From Neoceratodus forsteri (taxonomy: Eukaryota > Chordata > Ceratodontiformes > Ceratodontidae), in the NCBI GenBank assembly GCA_016271365.2, contig CM057454.1, positions 701,669,501-701,733,500 of the forward strand: DNA of 64,000 bases, read 5' to 3'. This document shows positions 1 through 12,453 of the stretch, piece by piece. The position numbers and the translations under genes were made by a program. Every line of letters begins with the position of its first letter. Within the stretch, counting starts at the first letter, position 1. The notes beneath the pieces are model-generated. The model ran no database searches. It was not told the DNA's origin and saw only the letters and a program-made list of their open reading frames with translations.

Positions 1-344
1 ATTTTTTTTACAAACATTGTGTTGCACCAGTCAATCAATGCTGACTGCTTTCGTGATCCTGGTACCAGGCTGGAAAGCATAAAGGGACAGAGGGCTTGCA
101 GAAACAAGTGTACATAAAATAATGTGCCAGAAGTGGGGCCATTAGTTATATGAAGACCTTTAAGTTGGTTCTACCATGAGGAGACCCCTGAACTGGATGC
201 TGTAGTTGTTGGGACCAAGAGATTTTGCTGTTAATGAAGACCCTTTAGAGAAATATATACTTGTTGATATTCAATGTCTCAAGTTTACTGTCAGTATTTG
301 GAGACTGAAAAATGTGATGAAAACTGCATTAAAATGAGCATTAG
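1..344. other. Unassigned sequence
   Basis: No open frame, repeat boundary or RNA motif is recognisable here. It is AT-rich and of ordinary complexity and runs into the truncated end of a family A repeat near 345. It may be unique DNA or an old repeat that I cannot classify by eye. Confidence 0.4.
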
Positions 345-735
345 AAAAAAGAAAATAATTGGAACTTTAACATTTAATAACTTTCAAACAGATTAATATT
401 TTTTCACCAAACCAGGAAAAGGCACATCTGTGAGGTAAAAGCGTTCTACCCTGAACATTTCATACAACAATATGAAACAGTTTCTGAGATATAGGTGGAC
501 AAACAAACAGCCAAAAACATAAACATTTAACAATTTATCATACTTTGTATCTCAGAAACCACACAACTGATTCAAACAAAATTTGGTCCATCAAGAGACC
601 TACCTCACAAGATTATGGATGCAAAAGTTCATGCAAATTCATTAAACTGTTGCAAAGTTCTTAAGGTGCAAAACTTTGGGTTTAATAGAAGTCATCCCTC
701 AACCCTAACTATACTGGCACTACTGCACTAGTAAT
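345..735 (-). mobile_element. Family A repeat, copy 1 (truncated, reverse)
   Basis: Read on the minus strand this begins with the family A terminus: a hairpin at 712-733, then TTAGGGTTGAG, then the module containing TTAAGGTGCAAAACTTTG in plus-strand form. It continues through the phrase TTCACCAAACC and AAAGGCACATCTGTG, which recurs in every copy. Only the first 390 bases of the element remain; the rest is lost at about 345. It is non-coding and faces copy 2 across a short (TA)n tract at 736-751. Confidence 0.75.
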
Positions 736-751
736 ACATATATATATATAT
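736..751. repeat. (TA)n tract between two family A ends
   Basis: A short alternating TA tract separates the inverted left ends of family A copies 1 and 2. Similar tracts lie outside every recognisable family A terminus in this window, so the tract is either the insertion target or an element-derived end. Confidence 0.85.
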
Positions 752-846
752 TATACTGGCACAGTCACGCAGTATAGTTAGGGTTGAGTGTTGTGCCTAA
801 TGTTAAACCCCAATTATGCACCTTATAACTTTGCAACCATCAATAT
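752..846 (+). mobile_element. Family A repeat, copy 2, left end
   Basis: The left end starts with an imperfect hairpin (752-776, arms beginning TATACTG and ending CAGTATA), then GTTAGGGTTGAG and the module GCACCTTATAACTTTGCAACC. The element is interrupted at about 846 by a LINE and resumes at 2998, as shown by comparison with the uninterrupted copy at 13450-15460. Confidence 0.75.
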
Positions 847-2997
847 CAAGGATGTCATAGGGAAGCAGCCAAAAACCTCTCCAGCCACGTTAATGGTTGA
901 TGGATCCTCAACCCTCGACCCCAAGGTGATCGCAAACATCTTTAACACGGCTTTTTCAGACCTTAGTGCTGTTCTACCCCATGACTTTTTCGAAAACAGG
1001 GCCTACTCCCCAAATACCTAAGCCCCTCAGTCTAACCATCCCCTCTTCTACTTCAGAAAGGTAAGGCTGAATGAAGCTCACCACTATATTACTGCAGCTA
1101 TCTCTAAATCTAGATCTAGTAGTGACACCCTGGACCTTAAGCTTCTGTTGCTCACCCTCGATGAGGTAATTCATCCATTAACAAAAATCCTTAACCTCTC
1201 TCTCAGCTATGAAAAATTCCCGGACCTATGGAAAACAGCCACCGTGACACCTGTCCATAAAAGTGGGGACAAGACGATTCACTCAAATTATCGCCCTATC
1301 TCCATACTGCCCCCACTCTCTAAGGCACTTCAGCGCATCGTGGCTGATCAACTTACTGACCACTTGGATAAATACAATATACCTTGTCCACAACAACACG
1401 GCTTCTGGAAAGGTCACAGCACCACCACAGCCCTTCTTGAGTTCACTGGAGCTTTGCACAAATCCCTTGACAATGGCCTTCTCACAGGGGCCGTTTTCGT
1501 CGACCTCTCCAAGGCCTTCGATACAGTACACCATGGACTGCTAATACACCAACTACTGAATGCCGGGCTATCACCTGACTCTTCTCTCTGGTTTAAAAGC
1601 TACTTAGAAAACCAGTCACAGAGAGTAAAAAATTGTAGATGCTGTTTCTAACACCCTGCCTGTTTGCTCGGGTGTCCCACAGGGATCCATACTGGGCCTC
1701 CTCCTTTTTAGCCTTTTCTTAAACTCCCTCCCTTACCACTGCTCTGAGCAGATCATACTATATGCTGATGATGCTGTTGTATTCTCCACTCACAAAGATC
1801 CTGCAACTCTTCAACACAACCTTCAACTTGGTTTCAGTTCTGCAGAGACATGGTTTTTTTAATCATAAACTGGTCCTCAATGACAAGAAAACCAAATCTA
1901 TGCTCTTCTGCAGCTCTCATAACCCACACAAGCTACATCACTTGGCTATCTCCACCACCCAGGGGAACACTTTAGATCAGGTGGGGTCCTTCAAATACTT
2001 GGGGATACAGCTTGACCCTAATCTCTCCTATGGACTTCATGTAGATAATGTAGCTAGAGCTGCTGATACACAGCTTGGTCTCCTCTACAAACACAGACCA
2101 TACCTCATGCCAGAAGCTTTGAAGGTTGCAGTCCTGAGCTCTGTGATCTCTGTAATAGACTATGGTCTTATCATTTATGGCTCGGCCACAACCACAACCC
2201 TTAGACGCCTCTCAACTGCCTTAAATAAAGCATGTCGGCTCATCACTGGTGCTCACCGTCTCACCCACACATGTGACCTGTACACTCAGATCGGCTGGCT
2301 CCAACTGTCAAACCGCATAAAGTTTCTCACCTACTCCATGGTGGAAAAAATCTACCTTGGCCTTGCACCTTCTGGGGTCTCAACTTTGTTACAACACCAA
2401 ATTAACAAATGGTGTCTTAGAAGATCCACGCTACAGCTACTGAAAGTCCCCCACTGTCACACTTCACAGGGACAATGCTCTTTTGCTTATTGAGCACCAC
2501 TTTGGTTCAATGGCCTCAGCCCAACCATCTCCTCTGCCCCAATTGGTATGTTTAAAACTAGTCTCTGGGACTATCTCACTACCAACAGCTCCTGTGACAG
2601 CCCAACTTAACCTCGTTTCTCCACTTCCCTTTCTGCTTTAGTTGTCCCCCCCCTTCCTTCCTCACTGGATTCTACCCTCACATCCTGGTATACCCAATTC
2701 TGCACTTTTCACCCTCTCCCCACCCTTCCTACATTCCTTCTTCCCCCTCCCCTCTTCCCTCTCCCTATGACTCTGGCACTTCTTATCTCTTGTCTATTTT
2801 CTCTGACAAATGCCGCTGGCTGCCTTGTTACAATGCTACCCTTGAATTGTATTAATCTGTACTCAGCTTGCAATGTCCACATTGTTGTAATGTCTGTCTT
2901 GATGTTCCCCATAATTTGTATTTCTCTGATGTGGAACCTTTGTAAAGAGCCAAGGCTCAAAGGTATTTGTAATCCTAGACTTGATAAATAAAATAAA
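847..2997 (+). mobile_element. 5'-truncated L2/Rex1/CR1-group LINE inserted in family A copy 2
   Basis: A non-LTR retrotransposon remnant with decayed reverse-transcriptase coding in its left part and a non-coding 3' part ending in GATAAATAAAATAAAA. Family A sequence lies on both sides: AACTTTGCAACC before it and GGATTTGCACAAAATTTGG after it are contiguous in other family A copies, so this is a clean later insertion. No poly(A) tail of L1 type is present, which fits the L2/Rex1/CR1 group. A second fragment of the same LINE family is at 61085-61512. Confidence 0.8.
882..2493 (+). pseudogene. LINE ORF2 reverse transcriptase remnant
   Basis: Pieces in several frames together give the C-terminal half of a LINE ORF2: a linker with TLDPKVIANIFN and FSDLSAVLP, then RT motifs NYRPISIL, the catalytic-Asp motif DLSKAFDTVHH (about 1501-1530), GVPQGSILG (about 1670) and YADD (1761-1772), then the downstream FKYLGIQLDP thumb motif. 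Frames shift near 1640 and 1770, and stops separate the first segment. The endonuclease domain is missing because of 5' truncation. In an intact element this enzyme copies its RNA at nicked chromosomal DNA. This copy cannot encode it. Confidence 0.8.
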
Positions 2998-4857
2998 ACA
3001 ATTCAATGGATTTGCACAAAATTTGGAATGCGTGGTCTCGTATGGTAGATCTCTTGATTTGCCAAGTTGTGTTCCGGTTGGACTTGCAATTAACGTGCAA
3101 TGAAGTGCTGTAAAAAGCATTTTTTTGCCTTTTTTTTTTTACACTTATTTGCTGATTTTTCCCATTGCTCTGTGGCCACACAGTTTGGTATTTTGGTCTG
3201 AAATTTTCAAGGTAGAAAGAGGTTTAATATAATCCAGCATTGGTCTGGTGAAAAAATATTAATCCATTTCAAAGTTATTTGATTTTTAATTTTTGGGTTC
3301 TGATCATGCCTGGTTTACTCCAAGATTTATATGTATGTTCTGAGAAAGTGGATTGGGTTCACGATCAAGGATTTTGTCACCTTGTGAATGTTCATGAGAA
3401 AAAAGTCTTCATTCGCGAGCTGCCATCTTGTTTTCATTTTTTCCCCCAAACAAAATGTCATAACTTCCTCCATGGGTGACATTCTGTTGCAATAAGGTAT
3501 GGGTTTTGTTCAGGGTGATGCTCGCTACAAACCTATAGCTTTAGTTTGCTTCACTTTGGCTAAACAACGGCCATTTGAAATTTTGAAATTCTTTTTTTGT
3601 GACTCGCTTCCAATCCTCATTTGCGAGATGACAAAATCCCTGTTCATGAGCCGATCCCCTTTCGCAAGGTAACAACATCCTTGATCATGACTTAGGGACC
3701 AGATGGCCATTCTCACAAATGAGGATTGGCTCATGAATGGGGATTTTGTCAGCTAACGAAAGGGGATCAGCTTGCAAATAAGGATTTTGTCAGCTCATGA
3801 AAGGGGATTGGGTTTTTGAATCCCCTTTCGTGAGCTGACAAAATCCTTGACTGTCATTTTGCGACCAGATAGACATTCTCACAAATGAGGATTGGCTCAT
3901 AAATGGGGATTTTGACACGTTGTGAAAGGGGATCGGTTCGTGAATGGGGATTTGTCAGCTCGTTAAAGGGGAATGATTTTTCAGTTCCTCATTTATGAGC
4001 TGTCAAAATCCCTGTTTGCGAGCCAATACCCTTTCGCGAGGTGACAAAATCCCTGTTCACAACTTAGGGACCAGATGGCCAAAATCTGATGATCAAGGAT
4101 TTCTTGTGAATGGGGATTTTGACGCCACATGAACTAGGATTTTAAAAAACTTTGCCACTGCACTGTAAATAAATGGTTTTGTCCGTTGACTTGAGATTTG
4201 CAGGGTGTAAAGGGGATGCCCAAGAGATGTGAATTATGCTATTTAGGTGTTGAAAAGTTAATCAGTTCCATAGATATGCCATCACAAAGTTGAGATTTAT
4301 CCCATAGGATACAGTAACACTGTGGTGCCTAGAGTGACTTTCGGACCCCATATCTCGAGCATGAAGCGAGATACGGATTTTTCACTACCTAGTGCTTGGA
4401 TCTCCTTCAAGTGAACTAAGCATGCAAGGAAGTTTTGAAGTCATAGATTACACCTGCAGTGGATTTTTTATCATAGGTTGTATGGTTACTGAGATATTGG
4501 CAAATTAGTGTTACAAGGCTTCCTTTTCAGGCTTATTGAGCTACTGTATGGATCTGTTGTTGTGTACATGAGAGCGCAGGGCTCGGAGGGCCCACACTCC
4601 CACAGAAACATATCATTATACACAAATGGGCAGTTTGTTGGGAGCGCGGGGCCCAAAGGGCCTGTGCTTCCACCAACACATACCAAATACAAGGTACATT
4701 ACACTGTTAATAAACGGTTTGGTCTTTTGTCTTGAAATTTGCAGGGTATGAAGGGGTGTCCTCTAGACATATGAATTATGCTGTTTAGGCATAAAAAAAA
4801 TTAATCAATTCTATAAATATGCCATAACAAAAATGAGATTTTTCCCATAGGATAACA
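2998..4857 (+). mobile_element. Family A repeat, copy 2, continuation
   Basis: Sequence resumes exactly where family A broke at 846. It contains the shared phrases GTGAAAAAATATTAATCC, TCCCATAGGATA and the GC-rich palindromic block GGGAGCGCGGGGCCCAAAGG (4640-4659), plus a copy-specific array at 3350-4140. It stops inside TTTCCCATAGGATAACAT at about 4858, where an L1-type LINE begins. It has no credible coding frame; short open frames are not conserved in other copies. Confidence 0.7.
3350..4140. repeat. Direct and inverted array of a GCTCATGAAAGGGGATTTTGTCA-like unit
   Basis: About fifteen degenerate units of roughly 22-45 bp alternate in orientation. One orientation reads AATGGGGATTTTGTCAGCTC; the other reads GAGCTGACAAAATCC followed by CCCTTTCG. 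Neighbouring opposite units could fold into hairpins. Other family A copies have a shorter block of GCGAAAGTACTTTCGCAAA-like inverted motifs in the same position (for example 13860-14165), so this array is probably a subfamily expansion. Confidence 0.7.
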
Positions 4858-4989
4858 TGTGCTTGTGCTGAGTAGCAGCCTCTCTTAGAGTTCTGCAGTC
4901 TAAACTTTAAAAATGTGGCTTTTTTAATTAAATAGTGTGCCAATACCAACTTAAACTACATAATTCATTAAGGGGAAAACAGACTGAAA

Positions 4990-5938
4990 TGAACTGTGAA
5001 AGAAAACCAAAGGATGAGGGAACCAGCAGCTCAACAAATGGATCTACAAACCTCAACCACCCAGCAAATGGTAGGAGAGCTAAATAAATGACAAAAGCAC
5101 CAGGACTCATCTGAAAGCTCCCCACCCATCCTCCAAGCAGACAACCATTTTCATACCACTATGGACACATTCTTTATCAGGCTGACTGCAATGAAATTAG
5201 CAATTTGTGAAATAGCCACTGACTTTAAAAACTTCAGACCTGCTTTAGAGAACATCACTATGCATGTCTGTGATGTGGAAGCCGGGGTGAGCTCAGTGGA
5301 GGACCAACAAACCAGATCGCACAATAAGGTACCATAAATTAAGAAAAAAAACAGGGAAACTGAAAGACAGGCTGGAAGATCAAGAAAGCAGGCTGTTCAG
5401 AAACAACCTGGTCATTGTAGGGATACCAGAAACTGCAGAAGGATCCAACATACTACAATTTACACAAAAGCTGCTGCAGGATCTTGTCAGACCCCCACAG
5501 AATGGTAATGCCTACACCCTGGACTCTGCTCACCAATCATTCAAGCAAGCTCGGAGGCAAGGGGACAAACCCAGAGTAAGCATCACCCACTGCTGAAACC
5601 TCCAGGATAAAACACACATACAAAACCAAGCCCAAATCAATGGAGCTCTTCATTGGAATGGATGCAAAGTACACATCTATAGTAATGTTACACCATCTGT
5701 GAGAGACAGATAAAAGGAATATCAGGAAATTAAAACAAAGCTCCATCAAGTGAAAATACCCTTTAGGATGCTACACCCGGCTAGACTAGTAATAACTACT
5801 GACACCAAGAGCCACGAATTCCCCAACGCAGAAGCAGCTCGAAGAGACTTATCCAAGCTGTTCCCCAAATTATTTGCACCCCAACACACGGCCGAAGGGA
5901 ATCACAGCCAAAACCACAACCACAAGAAACCAGACTAG
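4990..5938 (+). pseudogene. L1 ORF1 (RNA-binding chaperone) remnant
   Basis: Translating in shifting frames gives an amphipathic stretch (EIATDFKNF to VEDQQ, about 5200-5310), then LKDRLEDQESRLFRNNLVIV and GIPETAEGSNILQF (about 5358-5465). This is the classic coiled coil to RRM junction of L1 ORF1, where RRNN-IGIPE is conserved. The C-terminal domain follows (FRMLHPARLVI, about 5761-5795) and ends near a stop at 5936. Intact L1 ORF1p trimerises and packages L1 RNA. A stop near 5335 and further frame breaks make this copy dead. Confidence 0.7.
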
Positions 5939-6961
5939 ATCTGAGGAGGATCAGGGGTAAGTCTGGCAGACCCATATCTCTCATGAAGGTACTGTAGATC
6001 CCAGTTGTTTTCTCTTTAAAGCTTGTCCTTGTTAATTATTTAAAAAAAAGTTGGGGACCTTTTTAAAGAGGAGTAGAAAACATGTTTTCCCCTTACTCAC
6101 TTCTTATGAATCACAGGGAAACTACATAGCAATCCCAATATGTGATCCTCACAAGGGACTGCCCTGCCCTAGAACTAACCACTCAGCAATGGAACATGAA
6201 CTAAAATGCTGCTACAAAGTCTCGGTCAAAGGAGTCAATGATCAATAAAGGATCTAAGACCAAACATGGCCACAGCATTTTTATTGCCTTTCTTGTCCTG
6301 GGACATTCCCTGTTTCTCCTGTGTCTTGAGTACTCTCTTTGTCCAACAAGAATCAACATACATCTGCAAATTCCAATCATTCCAATCAGAAATAAATCTA
6401 CCCCTGCCTTCCTCACTAATAAGGGGAAAGTGATTAACAGTAGGACCAGACATCAAAGACAAAAGAAGGGCTAAGGGAATGCCTCCAGCTCATAGCCACA
6501 TCCCTATACAGACCTGACAATCCAAACACACTGCAGGATGCCTAAGCCAAAATAACCACTCGTAAGGAGGATGCAAGGAGAGTGAAAACAGGACAAGACA
6601 CTTTAAGAGACCTCCTCCTCCCTGCCTCTCCCTGCAGCCACTAGACAATCAACAATCAACATGAGCAGGGACTGGACTCTTAGGGAAAGACAACCTAGTT
6701 AGCTGGGAACATGATCCAAAACACAAGTCCCAGAACCCATACAGACTAAACGCAACACATGGGCACATACTTTGACAGTGCAGCCAGTATGGGGGCTGCC
6801 TACTTAGACTCAGAAATGGACAAAATATCCTAAGCATTTGTGTTCAGACAACACTGCACAGAGTAAGGTAAAAGGTAAATGCTACTGACTCAGATAATTA
6901 TAAAAAAAGGGCAGAATAATCCATCAAAACAGAAGTCAAAAATGGACTGTTTCCTGAACTT

Positions 6962-7040
<79 letters not shown>

Positions 7041-8271
7041 ATAGGGGGGTGTATGTACCTAAAAGTATCAATCTGAATTATCACAATGTGTAACGCAGAA
7101 CATGATTAGGGACCCACTAACCCATCTCTTAAGAGGGTTAGAATAACAGAAACCCTCGAGACACCCATACACAACCCTTAAAAGACACCCAGAAGGAGGG
7201 GGGATTCATACCCATAAGATACTACATGAAGATCCATGGGTGATTCCATCCCTCCCCTCATCCACCCCAGGATAGACACATATTCACTATACTGTTATCT
7301 GGGCTGTCATACACATGCATCTCGTGTGTAATACCCACCATCCTAAGAGCAACTACAGCTGCTGTCATCTACACCACCTGCCCTGGCTATACATGCTGCA
7401 TAGTCACGTACAGGCAAAGTGAGCCATAGTACCCTCTAGGGGAGCATCCCATAGCTACTACCAACAAGTGGGCCATTACAGTCAAAGGGTGCCCTTGAAA
7501 AGTACTGCCACCCAGACACTACTGCAGACATCACTATCCCCTAAACCAACCCTTATCCCTCACACCAACCAAACCCTAGCATCATCAAACAATACCCTAC
7601 CCCACAGTGGAATGGGGAATTACCAACAGGGAGCCTAGATGAATCCACATTCCCAAGGGCAGCTAACAAAACCACCCAATCAGACAGCCTCCCCGAATCA
7701 TCTGGAAGAAGACTGATTCATAAACCCCCAGAGTCCCCTCCCCATGCCCCAAACCTAAGGCACCCACCTACCCCACAATGGAGCTAGGGTCATACCAGAG
7801 ACAGTGGACAGAGAGGATCCGCCACCATGGGAGAATAATATGGACCAGATATAAAGGGTCCGCGATACTTCCCCTGCTCCCACTGCCAGATACTTGCCGG
7901 GGAGGAATGAGACCCACCTTGGAATATAACTTAGTACAACCAAACAGTTTTTAGTTTCTTTATTAGCTTTGATATTTAGTCTTCTATGTAGTCTATTTCT
8001 CTCATAGATTAGTTATGTGTACCCCAAATGTTCTCATATGGACAGCACTTTTCTTTGTACAATTAAAACTAACATGTAAGTGCTTGCTCAGATCACACCT
8101 GCCACAAGGCAAACCCAATCCCCCCAGGGGGACCAGGGAGAGCCCAACAAGGCTCTGAACCAGAACACTATACAAACTGGCAGATGAGTAAAGGAACTCT
8201 ATCCTTTGGTATATTCACACCTATACAAACACACACCCTACCTCCCAATGGCTAATGCCCATCATTACACC
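5939..8271 (+). other. Long spacer between L1 ORF1 and ORF2
   Basis: About 2.3 kb without a recognisable protein domain, unusually long for an L1 intergenic region. It contains a (TG)n tract. It may be native spacer, an unrecognised insertion, or heavily decayed sequence. Short open frames here have no identifiable homology to L1 domains. Confidence 0.45.
6963..7039. repeat. (TG)n microsatellite
   Basis: About 38 dinucleotide TG units with one interruption (TTGTATG near 6995). Open frames of valine/cysteine or threonine/histidine across it are artefacts of the repeat. Confidence 0.95.
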
Positions 8272-11200
8272 ATGTTGAATATTTAGGGTGCACAAACAAA
8301 AGAAAAAATATACCAGGTCATTAAACACTTAAGATCCATAGGAACCAACATTGGTCTCCTACAAGAAACACACACCACATCCCAACAAGCCCACCTATGG
8401 AGAAGAGATTGGGTGGGACTGGCATTAATGGCAGGAGACAACAACAGGAAAGCAGGGGTGGCAATATTGATACACAGATCAATCCACTTTGAAACTGAAG
8501 AAGAACACTTAACCCCCAAAGGGAGGTTCTTAATTCTAAAGGGCAAATTAGGGCAGACCAAAATAACTCTAGTGAACATATACGGCCCAAATACAGATGA
8601 AATGCAGTTTTACACCGCCCTACTCACCATACTGTCAACACTACAAACACAACTTATCATCCTAGCCTGGGACTGGAATCTAGTGCTGGATAACACAACG
8701 GACAGATCCCAGTTGCGACACCCAGGCCTATCCCTAGCACAGAGATCCCTCAAAGAACTACAGGATTCACTTGGCCTCATTGACATGTGGAGTGTCCTAC
8801 ACCCATCGGATAGGGGAATACACCTTCTACTCAACCACCCATAAATCCAACTCTAGGACAGTTTACTTCTTAACATCCAAATCCACACTCCACACTACCC
8901 AGGCCTGTGAGATTTCCCCTATGGTCATATCTGATCATGCTCGGGTAACCTTATCACTTCTCCCTCCAGACTCCATGGATCAAGACTTCATCTGGAGAAC
9001 AAATAATAACCTGCTCAAAGATCCAACCACCTTAGACAGCATAAGAAAGATGATCAAATGCTTCCTGAAACATAACAACAACTCTGTCCAAGGGCAGAGA
9101 AACGTATCGGGAGTCTTCAAATGTACAATAAGGGGGGGGGGGACATATATGTTTAGCATCAGAGAAAGACAGAGGAGGCCTGCAGGATACTACTGTGGGA
9201 AATCAGTGATCTGGAGAAAAAGATAGCTAGGGACAAATCCTCCCCTACCCTCTCCCATCTTAGTAAAGATAGAGCAAAATACAGCAAGCTCCTCAGATGC
9301 AAGCCTAATTCACCATTTTTAGAGCCAAAACTAAGTATGTTGACCAAGGGAAAAAAAGCAAGGAAACTACTGGCACTCCACTTTAAACAACAAGAGGCTC
9401 TCAAAATGATTATGAACATCTGACTCGAATCAGGTAGCACCTCTACATCCAAAGTGAGATAGCTACAGCCTTCAAGGACTTTTTCAGTGAACCCTACACC
9501 CCAGACTCCCACCCTTTAATGCTAGAGGAATACCAGGTATTCCTGTCATAAGCCCACCTACTGAAACTGGATGGTGAATCAGGCAAAGGCCTTGGAGTGC
9601 CCATAACAACACAGGAGGTGAAGCTAGCCATAGGAACCCTCCCTATAGACAAAACCCCTGGCCCAGATGGTCTGTCCTCAAACTTCTTTAAAATCCTGGC
9701 ACCCCCATGTTATGGAACCTCTAAACAAACTATACAATGAAGCCAAACTCAACTCTGACCTGGACCCAATCCTGCAGGAAGTACATATAATGTTAATCCC
9801 CAAACTACTCAAAGACCTGTCACTGATGGGGAGCTACAGACCAATATCCCTCCTCAACACTGATTTAAAAATACTTTCTAAGATACTTGCAATCAGGTTG
9901 AGCAAAGTCTGAGACAAATTCATAGGCCCAGACCAGGTGGGTTTCAAGAAGAGAAGGCTACCCACAGACCAGATGAGAAAACTGAACCACATCATGGCAG
10001 CAGCCAGGGTTGAGAACTCACCAGCAGTCCTCATCTCAATCGATGCTGAAAAAGCATTTGACAGGGTATCCTGGCCATTTCTATTTGAAACCTTAAACCA
10101 CTATGACCTCCCCCCCCCAATCACTGAATGAATCCAGCTCCTATACTCAAAACCCACAGCAAGAGTCCTGTATAATAAATTTCTCTCTCAGCTCCTGTAA
10201 CTGAGAAGAGGAACCCAACAGGGATGCCCATGATCACACTACCTGTTTAACCTATACCTAGAACCACTAATCAGGAGAATAAACAAGGAAGACACCATAC
10301 AAGGCAACAGTGTAGGGAAACACAGACGCAAGCTCTCCGCTTTTGCAGATGACATTCTCCTACATCTAGATAAACCAGAACTATTCATCCCTCCTGCCTT
10401 GAACATACTTCGAGAATTTGAAAGGATAAGGGGATGCAAATTAAGCATATCTAAAACTAACATCATGTCCCTCAATCAACAGACACACAAAACACACGCA
10501 AAGCAGTTGGGGGGCACCTGGTGCCCAACCACCATGAACTACCTGGAAATAGCAGTATCTCTTGACAAAGGGTCAATTAGGAAAAATAATCTAGACACCA
10601 AATGAGCACAGATCAAACAAGACCTGACATGCTGGTCCATCCTCCCGTTAACCCTATGGGCCTGGATCAACATTTTTAAAATGAAAGTTTGACCCAGATT
10701 ACTTTATTCTATTACTATGACAGGTTGCTTCCTCCCTACCATCTGGCTCCGCACACTCCAAACCACACTAACCACCTTTTTTGTGGAATGATAAACCTCT
10801 GAATACAGCATTCCACAAACTAACCCAGAGGAAGGAGTTGGGAAGTCTACAACTCTCTGATTTCTGTCTTTACTATCTAGCAAGCCATGCCAGCCAATTC
10901 CTATGGTGGACCCCAGGGAACAGCACAGGAACACATATACCCCTCTATGGATGGTAATAGAAACAGACTTATGCCAATCTGCAGACATTAGCACAAAAGT
11001 GCTATCCTGCCTACCACACAAGGCCTTACCCAACAAACTGAAGAACTGTTCCATTTGCATCTTGAACCTGATCTCCAAACAATTACACAACCTCCTGGTC
11101 TCTAACCCAAAAGTGGACTCAACCCAACCAATAACCCAAAATCCTAACTTTAAAATAAACAGAGCACCCCTACCGTCCAATTTTATGGGCAATGTAGAAA

Positions 11201-12003
11201 TAAATACTCTCAGTGTCATGCTGGAAAATGACACCATCTTCACTCATCTTGCCTTTCAACAAAAAATGAAACCAACCCAAATCCCAGCCTTTCCCTTTTT
11301 ACAAGTACAACACACTCCATGCATCACTCAGCCCCAAACCATGGAACACAAGTATTCTTGCCAAATAGGACCATCTACTAACATTATCAACCCAAAGTCA
11401 TGCAGTCTTTCTAATCTATAATGAACTCCTACATGCCAGCACAGACCAGAGAAGCACAACGTGCATATACTGGCAGCCAGAAATCCCAGAACTCGAATCA
11501 CCCAAGATCACAGCCACTGTCTGGAGAGGAACTTACAAATACCTGAAATTCAATGGGCTTAGACTTAGCAATTCAACATCAATTACAATTTGTACCTAAC
11601 CCTAGTCAAGCTCCATAAGATGGGGAAGCTAAACTCTGACAAATGTTCATGATGCCAGACAGACACAGGCATACTAAAACACATTCTATGAGACTGCCCC
11701 AAGGCAAAACCACTATGGCAGAAGGTGAAATCAAACCTAGATCCTTTACTGGGTCTGGAGGAAGCCTTCTCCCCAGGGGTCTGTCTTTTGGGCCTATGCT
11801 TAGACAAGCTAATGGGAAACAGGAGTTTTCACGTCACACTCATCTCGGCAATGGTAAAGAAGCTGATCTTAAAACATTGGCTGGATGGCAAAGTGCCAAC
11901 CTACGATGAATGGCTCAATGCCATTCTGGAGGCACTAAGAACAGAAAAGATGATCTGTTACATGAGAAACAATCCTAAACTGTACCTTAGCAGATGGAGC
12001 TGA
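8272..12003 (+). pseudogene. L1 ORF2 (endonuclease-reverse transcriptase) remnant
   Basis: ATG at 8272 is followed by endonuclease motifs: IGLLQETHTT (about 8347), NIYGPN (about 8575) and a DWNLV segment (about 8668) where L1 normally has GDFN. RT motifs follow: GSYRPISLLNTD (about 9829), GPDQVGFKK (about 9928), catalytic AEKAFDRVSW (from 10042) and FADDILL (10341-10352). The C-terminal region resembles L1 (TMNYLEIAVSLDKG, about 10533; WLDGKVPTYDEWL, about 11880). Length to the stop near 12003 is about 3.7 kb, typical of L1 ORF2. Stops (for example directly after MLNI) and several frameshifts show it is inactive. Confidence 0.8.
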
Positions 12004-12371
12004 TTAGAAACCCACCTACTACAATCGAGAGTAGATCCTGGCTCAAAGCACAGTACTGATCTGAGCAATGCACAGATGACCCTGGGAAGTGGTGCATAAG
12101 AACACAATGTATATCTAGTATACCTGCCCCCTCAGGGCTGCAACATGACTGCTGTCAACAAATGTATATCTTTATGTACAAACAAGCTCATCCCTAAATG
12201 TTGATGGGATGTAATGTTTGAACTCTTAATGAGATGTGAGAATATCCAACTGAAACCATAAAATGTCTATTGTAGTATTGCAGAATAGTGAAAAATGTTC
12301 AATAAAGTTTACTATTTAAAAAAAAAAGAGTGGAGATAAATCTTCACAGATAAATCCTTTTATTATGTGAC

Positions 12372-12453
12372 AAATGACTGATGACGTGTCTACTATATGT
12401 ATAAATGTGAAATCTCACATTTATACACATAGTAGACATGTCATCAGCCATTT
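12372..12453. repeat. 82-bp near-perfect hairpin
   Basis: Arms 12372-12410 and 12415-12453 pair over 39 bases with three mismatches around a 4-base loop (AATC). It follows the L1 poly(A) by about 40 bases. It could be the core of a palindromic MITE or a hairpin-forming transcript; nothing in the flanks decides. Confidence 0.8.

Larger units (their letters stand above)
4858..12330 (+). mobile_element. L1-type LINE, near full length, decayed
   Basis: Order is a possible short 5' region, ORF1 remnant with RNA-binding domain, a long spacer with a (TG)n tract, ORF2 remnant with endonuclease and reverse transcriptase, and a 3' UTR ending at AATAAAGTTTACTATTT plus poly(A) (12300-12330). The poly(A) end and ORF1 type identify the L1 clade. 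It begins where family A copy 2 breaks off, but I found no matching target duplication and family A does not resume after 12330, so a deletion or rearrangement probably followed insertion. Confidence 0.75.

Noticed and set aside
777..790. TTAGGG motif at family A ends as interstitial telomere repeat
   Set aside because: Only one or one and a half units at a fixed position of a repeat family; no tandem array.
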